Shown here: in pieces, positions 41,538 through 52,381 of the stretch
How the letters are laid out: every line of letters starts with the position of its first letter
Numbering within the stretch: the first letter of the stretch is position 1
Assembly (NCBI GenBank): GCA_012184525.1
Contig: WOFQ01000028.1
Span: 186,001-250,000, forward strand
Direction of reading: 5' to 3'
DNA from: Xenoacremonium recifei
Lineage: Eukaryota > Ascomycota > Sordariomycetes > Hypocreales > Nectriaceae
DNA: 64,000 nt
Made by a program: the position numbers and the translations under genes
Notes under the pieces: model-generated
The model's input: only the letters and a program-made list of their open reading frames with translations
Told to the model about the DNA's origin: nothing
Database searches by the model: none

Positions 41538-43679
41538 ATGAACCCAGGTCGGATGACCAGACAATCACCAAACACCTGTTCCGCCTGCAGGGCCCGAAAG
41601 GTCCGCTGCGACGGCCGGCGGAATGTTTGCACCAACTGCGAGCGCCTAGGGCATCGCTGCTCCTTTCAGCAGCCCCTAGCAGTGCATCAGCCAGTCCCCC
41701 GCCGTCGCGCTCACAACGCATGCCTGCCCTGCCATTCAAGGAAGATTCGGTGCAATGAGGGCATTCCGAGCTGTCAGCGCTGCCTGCGCCTGAGCATCCG
41801 CTGTGTGTATCCGCATAATGCAGTCGCCCCAGTTCAATCCAGCCAGGATAGAGCCTCAACCTTCCAAGAGGGTGCGCAATCCATACCAGAAACAGAGCCA
41901 TCGCGGGGCTCGAGTGCAGTTGTCAGCGACCTGGGCCAAGCTGATTCAACAGCGCTCCAATCGCCTAAGTCTCCAAGTTCGGGGCCGTCGTCGGAGCTTC
42001 TTCCGCCAAAGCAGCTCGTCCTCCAGTCTCTCGCCCATTTCTTTCGCCATATCCGCCACATTCCAGTCTTCTCTTTCTTGCACCAGGCCTCAATCATGGA
42101 GCAATACCACAGTGGCGTGCTTGATCAAGCAGTCGTGCTCTCACTTGTGGGCATTGTGTCTGCAAGCACTGATCTGGGAGATGGCATCCGCGAACTTGGA
42201 TCTCAGTACATCTCACTGGCGGAGAAGATGATTCTTGAAGATATGGAGAACCCGACAATTGCCAAAGTCCAAGCTCTCATTTTCATCATCAAGCATAGAG
42301 CCCTCTGCCGACGCTTCTCTAGCGTCTTTATGTTGATGGCTATCGCAACAAGATTTGCCATGGGCCTCAGGCTCAACTACGAGGACCCCAAACTGAGCTT
42401 TCTCGCGCGAGAGTCATGTCGTAGGACTATGTGGTCTCTATACCTGATTGACACCAATCTTGCGGGTGGCTACCAGGACTTCGCTCTCTCACCAGCAGAA
42501 ATGATCCATATTCAATTACCATGCTCAGACGAAAATTTCGAGATGGATATCCCCGGTGCAGCAGGTTCTTTACATCAGCAGAATGAGAACAGCAAACCTA
42601 GCCCATTGTCCCTGACCATAAGGGTAATGCATATACGCCATCAAATTCTGCAGTTCACGAAGAAGGCCGTTGCTACAGATGGCATTTCCGACCTCCCAGC
42701 TCAAATACATCTTCTTCAAAGAGAACTCGATACTTACATATCCAACCTCCCTCCGTCATACAAGCTCTCAAAACATAATATCCAGCTTCATGCTTATTCT
42801 AACACCTTATCCAATTTTATTGCTATGCACATCACATGGCATGGTTGCCATTGTATTTTGTACCGTCTAGCAATAGCCGACCTCATTGAATCTCTCCCGC
42901 CCCCTTCCCTTGAGGTCCTTGACGTCAACTTCACAAGAACATGTCAGCTTCGCTGCTTCCAGATCTCAAAATCGCTCTCTGAGATCCTGAGGACCATCAT
43001 GTCGCTGAGACTGACAAGCGTCCCTCTTGATCTGGATCTTGCTGCCTGCATCTATCAATGTGTTCGAATGCTCCGTCACTCATACGACATCATTGGAGAT
43101 GCAATCACTGAGACAGCTGCCGATGTCATTTCGTACTGCAACACGTGTCTAGACTTCTTGAGAACTATGTTTCCAGACTGCGAAGCGATTGATGCCATTG
43201 TACGTACTCCAACGTTTTGTTCTCCTTCCGTCAATGCTAATTGCGAATAGCGGAGAGATGCAGAGTCACTGGTGCAGCGAGGAATCCCCGAGCTGGAATT
43301 GCATAGCCAACACGAGAAGAGTAATGCAGGCCAGTCCCATCACATCCTCTCGAAGCACAGCCTCGTAGGGCAGATACAAATGCCTGATAAGGGACAGAGC
43401 TTCATTCTCTCGCCCTCATCTTCAGATGCGAAGGATGATGCATTGAGGAAGATGGACCTCTCCCCAATAGCGTCAAACCAAACACCTGACCAACCCTCCG
43501 CGTTTTCGCCTTCTTTTCAGAGTTCGGATATTGCATGGACTAGCGAATGGTTTCTCGAAGGAGATGGAGGAGTGGACGAACAGATCCATGCCTTGTCCGA
43601 GTTGGGTCTACCCGAGTTTGCCCCCGACTCGTCGATATTCCAACGGGGGTCGTGGTTAGATATGCTTCCAACTGAATAA
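41538..43679 (+). CDS. Transcription factor with two tandem Zn2Cys6 clusters
   Basis: Two exons (41538-43199 and 43251-43679, 51-bp intron), 696 residues. Two complete zinc clusters lie in series. The first has Cys at 14, 17, 24, 31, 34 and 41; the second at 62, 65, 72, 79, 82 and 89. Both have canonical C-x2-C-x6-C-x6-C-x2-C-x6-C spacing and a basic RKxRC loop, joined by a 20-residue Pro/Arg linker. The middle region (~170-520) is helical as in fungal-specific TF domains, including YLIDTNLAGGYQDFALS, and the C-terminus is Ser/Asp-rich and may activate transcription. Most zinc-cluster regulators have one cluster. It lies directly downstream of the sulfatase/transporter pair, making it the likely local regulator. 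Confidence 0.88.
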
Positions 43680-44453
43680 CCTCGTAAATACTCCCGCGAC
43701 GGATATTCCGGAAGGATCATCTCAGAAAGCCGGACTCAGACATCCAGGCTTCTGATTGTACTTCGACCCGGAGCCTAGTCACCTAGGTAGCTTCTTGTCG
43801 GTTCCAATCAGATAAGATTGTATTGCTTCATCGCACCTTCCACAGCTTCATGCAGAGCCACACATGTTTCGTTTAAGCTTAATGAAACCTTAACAGGTGT
43901 TCGTGCTAGTGTTCTTTCCCAACATCTTTAATGCAATGGTTGGTATCTTTCGTTTTCGCGGCATTTTGTCAGGTTGAAGTGCGTCGTGAGATGCCGCTTG
44001 GAAACTTGGTCTCTGTAATCCATCAGCCTTACTTATCTCCGAGGTCAATTGTAAGACCTATTTCATCATTACACGATAAATTTGTGATGAAGAGTTCATA
44101 ATTCTATTTTTAAATCCTTCTTCTCCATGGAAATATCGGATTTTATGCAGTCAAGTGGTGGTAGATCGGTGATACTCCGGAGTTGTGGGATAATTATCAT
44201 GACTATGTCTCAGCCGTCCGGATTTAAGCCATTTCACCACGAGGAATTACAGAATAATAAACAGGAATAAAGAATTATTTGGTAAGGTAATTAGGAATCT
44301 ATATGCAAGACAGACGGGAAAAAGAATCCTCCGGATTTAGAAGCCGGCTAGGTTCAAGTGATCAACAAGATTGGGATATTTCTATGTTTATAAGACGGAT
44401 TTCCCAACAAGAAGTCAAGCAACATCTGAACATTATATTACCACTTCTTCAAT
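43680..44453. other. Intergenic, AT-rich; promoter of the aldo-keto reductase
   Basis: AT-rich from about 43860 to 44400. TATAA at 44389-44393, about 60 bp before the next ATG, is a likely TATA element. I see no gene. Confidence 0.4.
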
Positions 44454-45583
44454 ATGCTGCCTACTAGACAATTGGGTAAAGATGGACCGAATGTGTCCTG
44501 CATGGGCTTTGGTCTTATGGGCCTCAGCATTGCATATGGCCAGGCTCCGTAGGTTTTGGATCATCATATGATACCAGGTGAATCGTGTTAATATTGAGCA
44601 GACCCGACGAAGAGAGAATGAAGGTCTTGGACAGAGCTTGGGAACTGGGTTCTAGATTCTGGGACACTGCAGCATGTTATGGAGACAACGAGGAAATGAT
44701 TGGCAAGTGGTTCAAGCTGCATCCCGAACGGCGCAACGACATATTTCTTTCCACCAAGTTTGGCTTCGCCCCAAAGTTTCAACCCGGCGGGAAGGTCAGC
44801 ATGTCCATTGATAGCTCCCCTGAGAGCTGCCGGACTAGCTGCGAGGAGAGCTTGTCCAAGTTAGGCATTGATTGCATTGACCTCTTCTATGTTCATCGTT
44901 TCGATGGTGTAACCCCGGTTGAAAAGACCATGGAGGCCCTTGTGGAGCTGAAGAGGTAAGACCGCGCACAGATTAGATGATATTATCTAATATTTTCAAG
45001 GGAGGGAAAGATAAAATATATCGGTTTCTCTGAGTGCTCTTCGGATACGCTGCGACGTGGACATGCTATACATCCCGTTTCGGCTGTCCAGATTGAGTAC
45101 AGTCCTTGGGCCCTCGATATCGAAGGAGAAAGCGGTACCAATCTGCTGGCTACTTGCCGACACTTGGGCGTGGCTATTGTAAGCTATGCACCGCTCGGCA
45201 GAGGCTTCATGACGGGCAGGTACCAGTCTTTAGATGATTTTGATAAAGACGATGGACGTCGACACCTCCCACGATTTAGCCCTGAGAACTTTCCTAAGAA
45301 CTTGGAAATCGTCAACATCTTCCAGAAGTTGGCTGAGAAGAAAGGAGCTACTCCTTCTCAAGTCGTTCTCTCATGGATCATGGCCCAAGGTGTTGACTTT
45401 TTCCCCAACCCTGGCACAAAGACGATCAAGTATCTAGAACAGAATCTTGGCGCCGTTGATGTTCACGTTTCCCCAGAGGAGGACAAGGAGATCAGGCAGT
45501 TTCTGAATGCCATGGGAGGGGCCAGTGGAAGTCGTACCATCGTCGCTGGAAACAATCCCTTTGCCGATACTCCGCCGCTATAG
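44454..45583 (+). CDS. Aldo-keto reductase
   Basis: Three exons (44454-44548, 44602-44955 and 45001-45583; introns 53 and 45 bp), 343 residues. The catalytic tetrad is visible: FWDTAACYGDNE (Asp and Tyr), STKFGF (Lys) and LFYVHRFD (His). KIKYIGFSECSSDTLRR, VQIEYSPW and YAPLGRGFMTG follow in the usual order, and PNPGTKTIKYLEQN is the NADP-binding segment. It resembles YakC/AKR13-type enzymes that reduce aldehydes with NADPH in the cytosol. The natural substrate cannot be told. Confidence 0.9.
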
Positions 45584-45678
45584 ACCTAACGTACTGGCGT
45601 TGTGCTTATTTACACGAACCAAGAATAGACACGGAATAGCTAGATCTTTTTTTCCCTCCCCTCAATTATGAGACACCC

Positions 45679-46425
45679 TCATTCCCTTTTAATACGTGAT
45701 CGCTTCTTGTCTGTCCCATGGATCCAGTCAAGCCACGGCATGCCACCAAAATGCACGTCGAAGCGTTCATGATGTTGATCATGTCGCTTGGCTGCACCAC
45801 CGAAGAAATCGTATCCGCTGTGCACCGTCGCCGTCTCGATCAGCTGCCAAGCAAGGAAAACCCACATAGTAATGATATGGGTCCCAAGAGCAGCGGGTGG
45901 TAGCGCAATCGGAAGCGTATTTGCCACAAAGTGCTCTATTGGATGCGCATACTGCGATGCAAAAGATACCGGGGCCGTAAATTTGTGGTGAATCTTGTGA
46001 ATGCGTCGATAGAGAGAAGGAATATGAAGTAAGCGATGAGAGTAATAAAAGAGAACCTCTCGTGCAAGGATACAAATCGTCATGTCGCGAATGAAGTCCT
46101 GCACTGATGGCGTGGATTCGGTAATCTCGAAAGGAGAGGGTTTGCCGTTCATAGATGATACAATCCCCAAGCTCGCTTGCATAAGAATAACGAGGAGCTG
46201 ATTCCGAAAGGATATTGAAACAGCATGGCGAACCTCTGCCGCGGTTGGCTGTTTGGGAGCTGGCTGGATCTTGTGTTTGGCCGCGAATGAAGGGGCAATA
46301 TAGTCGAGGGCAACGTAAATTGTCGAAGGAATCCACCAGAAGATAATTTGGACAACGAGTGTACCAACGAGATCAATAGTTAAGGGGCTGTAATTGTGCA
46401 CGATTTTGGGCCAAAGGGAAGACAT
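45679..46425 (-). CDS. Sterol desaturase / fatty acid hydroxylase family protein
   Basis: Single exon, 248 residues. The three His boxes of the membrane di-iron family are present: SHRLLH, HKIHH and HDQHH, with an extra HPIEH. TM segments precede the first box (about residues 15-45 and 75-95). The family includes C4-methylsterol oxidases, C5 sterol desaturases and related ER hydroxylases. At 248 residues it is somewhat shorter than ERG25. Its stop lies about 95 bp from that of the convergent aldo-keto reductase. Substrate is unknown. Confidence 0.87.
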   Translation of the reverse strand: MSSLWPKIVHNYSPLTIDLVGTLVVQIIFWWIPSTIYVALDYIAPSFAAKHKIQPAPKQPTAAEVRHAVSISFRNQLLVILMQASLGIVSSMNGKPSPFEITESTPSVQDFIRDMTICILAREVLFYYSHRLLHIPSLYRRIHKIHHKFTAPVSFASQYAHPIEHFVANTLPIALPPAALGTHIITMWVFLAWQLIETATVHSGYDFFGGAAKRHDQHHERFDVHFGGMPWLDWIHGTDKKRSRIKRE

Positions 46426-47671
46426 TTTGGCTTTGTGGAAAGAAGAAAGAGCTGAAAAAGCTGAAAAGTTTGGGAGCGAAGTAGTCTACCTGATCGCCAC
46501 ATCCTCGGCCTAACACCTGAGGCTAGACTCAACACTACCCCGCACTCTACTCCAGAATTAGCAGTTCCTTAATGTCGTGTTACTTGTTGAAGCGATGCCT
46601 CGGTTGGGGATACATGTGTCTTTAGTTCTTGAATCTATCGATGCTATGGCACACTGTTGTTGTACGAGACTCGTCGGCCGACAAGGTGAAAGGTTACATC
46701 GGGGTCAATCATCGCTGAAACATTCCTCTTAGCGGGGCAGATGTTGTGGATTGGGTAGGGACTGGGAAATTCTTGGAGTTTCTGTTGTTATTTGTGTATT
46801 GGGGAACCAAAAAGCCTAGAAGAGTAAATGGTGATTCAAACCTACCTATCGAAAGAGTCTGGGGCTAGTTCAACTAGTAACCGTGTACAAGGCATGCTAC
46901 TCTTTCGCGTTGTTGTCGCAAAGGCAGCCCACTCCAGTTGTCCCACTGATAGAATGGTTCCGTGGGGAAATAAAATCGGTGAGTTTTTGCAGTTTCTGGG
47001 TGAGCAGGCTGAGCATATTACAGGCCTGCACACGATGAAACCGTACGACAAGTGCAAGGCGGAAGAAAGAGAGTTGTTCGGAGTAAACCAGCGAGTCAGT
47101 GTGGAGAAGTACCGTGGATAAGCGCCAGAACAAACACCAAACTGTTGGCTCTCTGGCTCACGATGTGGTCACCGGTCCATCCTATCCACTGTTCGTTCCT
47201 GTGCCTATCACAGTATCCCTGAGGACCTGTCTCCTATCAGTTTTGTCATCCCTGTATCGTTTGGTGTCCCAGGAGTACGATTCCGAGGCCCTGTACGAGC
47301 CGACGCAGCGCAGGATCACGGCTGGATTCTGGAAGAAGCCTAGCAGTTGTAGCTGAAAACACAAAACGCAAACCTAGCCCGATCGTTCCGTGAGACAAGG
47401 CAGATTGAACCCTCCAGCCACTCCCCGCACCAGCCCCTGTCCCGTCATGATGTCAAGCAAGCGAGTGGAGCGGGCTGATGGCCTCCTTGTTATGCAACAT
47501 CCCCGATCCTTATCTCCAGTGCTGAGACCTGCCCGGGATCGGCCTAGTGCGCGGACTTGAGCCCCCCGCGCTCTGATCCTCGACGAGGCTTGATGGCCCT
47601 CTTTTATCTTCTCTGGGAAGTTCGACAACGCCCGTTCAGATGGCAAGCGTCGCTCGCGCAAGACCAGCGAC
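46426..47671. other. Intergenic (1.25 kb)
   Basis: Divergent spacer between the desaturase-family gene and the next zinc-cluster gene. Several short frames (46828-47133) have no domain signs and no exon structure that I could extend. Nothing else is supported. Confidence 0.4.
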
Positions 47672-50093
47672 ATGGAGTCCCATTCATCCCCGCCGCTGGC
47701 CGTGCCCATAGGAAGCAATGGTAGTACTCTGAGACCAGTCGCGTGAGTTGCCCCGGTCCGGGTCCCCTAGCCAGTGCAGCCCACTCATAGCTCCATGTCA
47801 GATGCCTGAATTGTCGCCAACGGAGGTCCTACTGTTCCAAGGACAAGCCCACGTGCAGCAGATGCCGAGACAATGGCTATACGTGTGTTTACGAAGAGAC
47901 CAGAAAGATGTTGGTGAATGAATCGTCAGTGCTGTCACCGCTATTCAACTATGCCGCAGCGCCTAATCAACAACAGATATCTGAGAGACCTAGAAAGAAA
48001 AGCCAAGGCCTATGAGCGTGAGTGTCTCTTCAAGAGGTCTTTGCTTGAGTCTAACCGATGTTTTTAGTCCTACTGCAGAGCCGAACCCTGGCTACCGCCG
48101 ATGGACGCCCCGTGCCAGACGAAGACGAGGAGGAATTCGAAGACGGTCATCCTTTAATCGAACCCTTTACACAACTGAGCATGGACAAACCATCAACAAG
48201 TGAATTCCAAATCTTTCCGTCAAACTGTCAAGGCTTACCTATTCTGACTTTTTTTCAGGTTTCAAGGGCCCAGGATCGTCAGACAACTTCCTTCTCAGCG
48301 TCAGAGCGCTCTCCGGCTTCAGCGGTGACGATGGCAGTCTCGATTTCCAGCCCAACTTCTACGACCGCGACGCTTTACCATTACGGAGAGGATTGCTACC
48401 TACACATATACGACTCCCGCCACTAGACATTGCTCGACGATTGTATGCAGCCCAGTACACCTACATTGGGACGATATTCGCGTTTACCGGTTCCAAAGAG
48501 AGCTTTGAGCAAATGCTGCATCATGCATACTTTAATCCACCTTTACTCTCCGACCAAGACGGGTGCCTAGCATACGCCAAAGTCCTTCTTATCCTTGCCT
48601 TTGGGCAGCTGTACTCGGTGAATCAATGGGTCAATTTCCATGGTCCGCCAGGGTTCGACTACTTCAAGAGTGCGCTCAACTTCCTGCCGGACGCCCACGA
48701 AGAAGGCTCTTTGCTTTGCGTTGAGGCGTTAGCCTTGGCTGGCTACTTTATGCAGAATATGAACCGTCGGGATGCGGCATTTTTGTATATCGGCATGGCT
48801 CTTCGGATGGCAACCTCTTTGGGTCTACATCAAGAGGTCAAAGTAAGCACGGAAGGCACATTCGATGGTGAAGAGCACGATTCAACGTCTGATATTGTGA
48901 GACTTGAGAATCGTCGACGGACATGGTGGTCGGTCTATAGCTTAGACCGTATCCTCTCTGTCAAGTCTGGTAATCCTATGGCTATCCAGGATGAAGACAT
49001 CGATGTCGCCCTTCCTTCAAGACTCCCAGGAGAAGCCGAGTACTGTCCCGCCGTAGTCTTACGGCACTACACGCAGTTATCAAGAATCCTCGGCGAGATA
49101 CACACCGCCATTTATCGCAAGAATAGAGACGCACCGAAATCAGGGAAACGGCTTATGGAGTCAGTCCAGGCAATCGTTCTAAGTCTTTCCCGGTGGAACC
49201 GAGCACTACCCGACGAGCTACGATTCGATCCAGCCAAGCTAAGTATCAGTCGTGAAAGCGTCAGCACATTTGCGCATTACTATCAGTGCATCAATATGAC
49301 TGCCAGGCCCCTTCTATTCCATGTAGTTAAGAAGAGGCTTCAAAGCATAAGGGCAGGAAACCCCAATGAGAAGGAGCGCGATTGGCGCGAAGATCTGTCA
49401 TCGACGACCGTACGCGTTATTGATATGTGTCTCGGAGCTGCCCAAGATACCATTAACATGATGACCGTCGCGGCGCAACGGGACCTCGTTGGTGAGTTAT
49501 GCGTTCCCAAGTCTAACATCTGGTAGCTAATGACTGCAGCGACGTATGGTTTTATGGATGGCGAACATATCTTCTCTTCTACAATCGTCCTTGTCATGGT
49601 TTGTGTAGCATTCCCTAATAATCCTGCGAATACTGCGGCTATGAATGCCGGACTAGGCTTGCTCCGAGGACTCGGGGAAAGAGGCAACAGTCATATGGGG
49701 GCTCGCTATGAGTTGTTGGCAAACCTGCGCTCTGTTCTGATGCCTGGAACAACTGTGCCACTGGAGGAGATGCGCTCATTCCTCAGGGTGAACCAATCTC
49801 AACCATCGATGACTCCTATGTCAAATGTAGCTCCTAGTACCATTAGTATGGATAACGCCGGAAGCAATCATAGCGAGTCGGGGCAATTTGACATGCTACC
49901 AACGAATATCCAGGTGGGTGGCATCCAGTTCCCTGCCATGGACACAAGCACGCTGGGTGAGCCATTCTACGATGAGAACACAAGCACAATGATGGACTTT
50001 GGCCTTTGGGAGGAGGGATTTGCAGACTCTAACATGGATGTCAATTTCGATTTGTCACGATGGACATCAACTGTAGGCAGACAAGATAGTTGA
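47672..50093 (+). CDS. Zn2Cys6 transcription factor with fungal-specific TF domain
   Basis: Six exons (47672-47742, 47802-47924, 47977-48017, 48068-48199, 48259-49491 and 49540-50093; introns 48-59 bp), 717 residues. The first intron ends just before the zinc cluster, which reads CLNCRQRRSYCSKDKPTC then SRCRDNGYTC, all six Cys with canonical spacing. A short YLRDLERKAKAYE segment follows and may form the dimerising coil. The fungal-specific TF domain spans residues ~170-530, including the VRLENRRRTWWSVYSLDR and NPMAIQDEDIDVALP segments typical of XlnR/Gal4-like regulators. The C-terminus is acidic and Asn/Ser-rich. It lies upstream of an MFS permease on the same strand and may control it. Confidence 0.88.
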
Positions 50094-50858
50094 GCGATAG
50101 AATGAATTACGACTAAGAGGAGAAAATTAGTTTCTTCTCAGCTTCATCCTCTGGTCCCCAGGCCGAGACTTTCTTCCCCAGGCTTCCCCTCAGCTAGAAT
50201 CTTAGCATTCATGCTAGCCCGCCCTGCTTACCGTCTAGCCTCTCTGCTGTCGTCTCACCTTCCAGAAAACTTCGAGCGCCTCCGCTATCTTCAGGAAGAT
50301 CAGCCCACCTTAGCCGTTCAGCCGTCATTCGTAGGAATGCCTTTCTACTAAAGACGGTCCCGGGAGCGTAAGCCCCACTGTCTTGGTAGGGGTCGGTGAT
50401 CGACTCCGATCAGGTTTTCCCCGCTTCCCTACGCTTCAACGGGTTCGCTGAGAGCTCGCAGGACACTGTATTCGAGATTGGGGGCAAAGCCCGGCCGATC
50501 ACTAGATCCTCGTTGACCAGGGTGATGCGCAGATGACGACCGAGTCGCCAGCAATGGCTCTCCGCACCATATCAGGTACCATCATCCCTGGCGGAGCGTG
50601 AGCCCGAACCTCACAGCGCTGCGATTACGCTAGCCCAGGGTTTCCTTTCCGCGTTATCAGCGAATGCAACTGTAAGTTGGGCGATCCTGATACTGTCCAT
50701 TCCACTCTCAGATAGGCTTCGGCCCTCATCCCGAGATATAAGTTGCAACGGTACCCGTCGATGATCATCCTCAACTCCAGATCACCAGAGCACAATTGCA
50801 TCACCAACAAGCGGTGACAACATCAATATTTTGACCTCATCATTTAAAACCACAAACA
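50094..50858. other. Intergenic; promoter of the MFS permease
   Basis: Spacer of 765 bp with no gene. The 13-mer GGAGCGTRAGCCC occurs twice in the same orientation, at 50363-50375 (R=A) and 50593-50605 (R=G). These may be regulator sites or chance. Confidence 0.4.
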
Positions 50859-52381
50859 ATGTCAACAGCCACAGACACTCCCAACATGGCTGAAAAGGAC
50901 CACATAGACGGAATCAACGACCTCTCAAGGAGCGAATCGGCAATGAACGAGACAGCCGCAGTCGAATCGCTCGATCCTCATGCCGAAGCCAAACTGCTCG
51001 CCAAGCTCGACATCTTCTTCGTTCCCATCATCATGCTGGTCTACTTGACCTGCTTCCTAGACCGCAGCAACATCGGCAACGTCAAGGTCGCCGGGATGCC
51101 CGAAGACATCGGAGCCTCCGCCGAGCAATTCTCGACAGCCGTTTCCATCTTCTACGCCACGTACGTGACGTTTGAGGCGCCGTGGGCCATCATGATGAAG
51201 TGGTTGACTCCCCGTGTTCTGCTCTGCACGCTCTGCGTCGTTTGGTCCGCAACAACCATTGGATCTGGTTTCATCCACAACGTCGGCGGCCTGTATGCTG
51301 CTCGCCTGGTGCTTGGCATGTGCGAGGCTGGCCTTTTCCCTGCGCTCAACCTGTATTTGACCATGGTGTATAAGCGAGAGGAGCAGGCGAAGCGAGTCTC
51401 GTATCTTTTCGTGTGCACGGCTATCTCGGGAGCTTTCGGCGGTCTGTTAGCATATGTCCTTCTTAAGATGGATGGTGTGGCTGGTTATGCGGGCTGGAGA
51501 TGGGTGTACATCATCGAGGGTATCGTCAGCTTCCTCATTGCACCCTTGGTGTGGTTCGGACTTCCGAGCGACCCCTCTAATGCTTCGTTCCTAAACGCCG
51601 AAGAAAAGCGAATGATGCATGTTCGATCTATTCAACGTGCGCAGTATATGGGCAAGGACGAATTCGACTGGAACGAAATCAAGATTGCTCTCCGGGACCC
51701 CAAGCTCTATCTGAGGTAAGCCTGATATGGAAACCTTGTCTTTCCTGGCTAATATCTGTTAGCGGAGTCATTCAGTTCTGCCAAGATATCCTTCTGTATG
51801 GCTTCAGCACTTTCCTTCCTTCGATCATCGTCAGCATGGGCAAGACAAGCCTTCAGGCCCAGTACCTCAGTATTCCAGTGTACCTCTTCGGCGGTATTTG
51901 CTTCCTTTCTGTTGCGTACGTGTCGGATCGCCTTCGCCTTCGTGGTCCTCTGCTCTTCCTAGCCAATATCCCCGGCATCATCGGGTACATCTTGATTCTT
52001 TGCCCGACAAGCGATGCAGTCAAGTTCTTCGGCACATTCCTCTGTGCCATTGCTGTCTACAACGGTCCTGGACTCAATCTGACTTGGCTGAACGTCAACT
52101 TTGCGCCCCATTACCGACGAGCCACTGCAATTGGAGTTCAACAGTCCATTGGAAACACCGCTGGTATTGTTGCAGGCCAGATTTATAGGACTTCACCCTA
52201 TGTTCTGGGCAATGCTTTCTCTGTTGGTGCATTGGGCTTCGCCAACTGCGTGATTCTGGCGAAGTGGTTCTATATCGGGTACCTTAACCGCCAGAAGGAG
52301 AAAATTGCCAACGGTGAGATCGAGGATCGACGAAAGATTACGACTGGTGACAAGGATCTCGACTTCTTCTATCACCAGTAA
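50859..52381 (+). CDS. MFS permease, anion:cation symporter (nicotinate/allantoate type)
   Basis: Two exons (50859-51715 and 51763-52381, 47-bp intron), 491 residues. Family marks include LLAKLDIFFVPIIMLVYLTCFLDRSNIGN before and in TM1, FYATYVTFEAPWAIMMK in TM2, ARLVLGMCEAGLFPALNLY in TM4 and YKREEQAKRVSYLF in the following loop. The second half adds LNVNFAPHYRRATAIGVQQSIGN. About 12 TM segments are traceable. It belongs to the same broad family as the permease at 23.3-25.1 kb, but the two differ in exon structure and sequence, so they are not a recent duplication. Likely cargo is a small organic anion. Confidence 0.9.

Noticed and set aside
46828..47356. Short frames between the desaturase-family and zinc-cluster genes
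   Set aside because: No homology signs, and I could not extend them with plausible introns.
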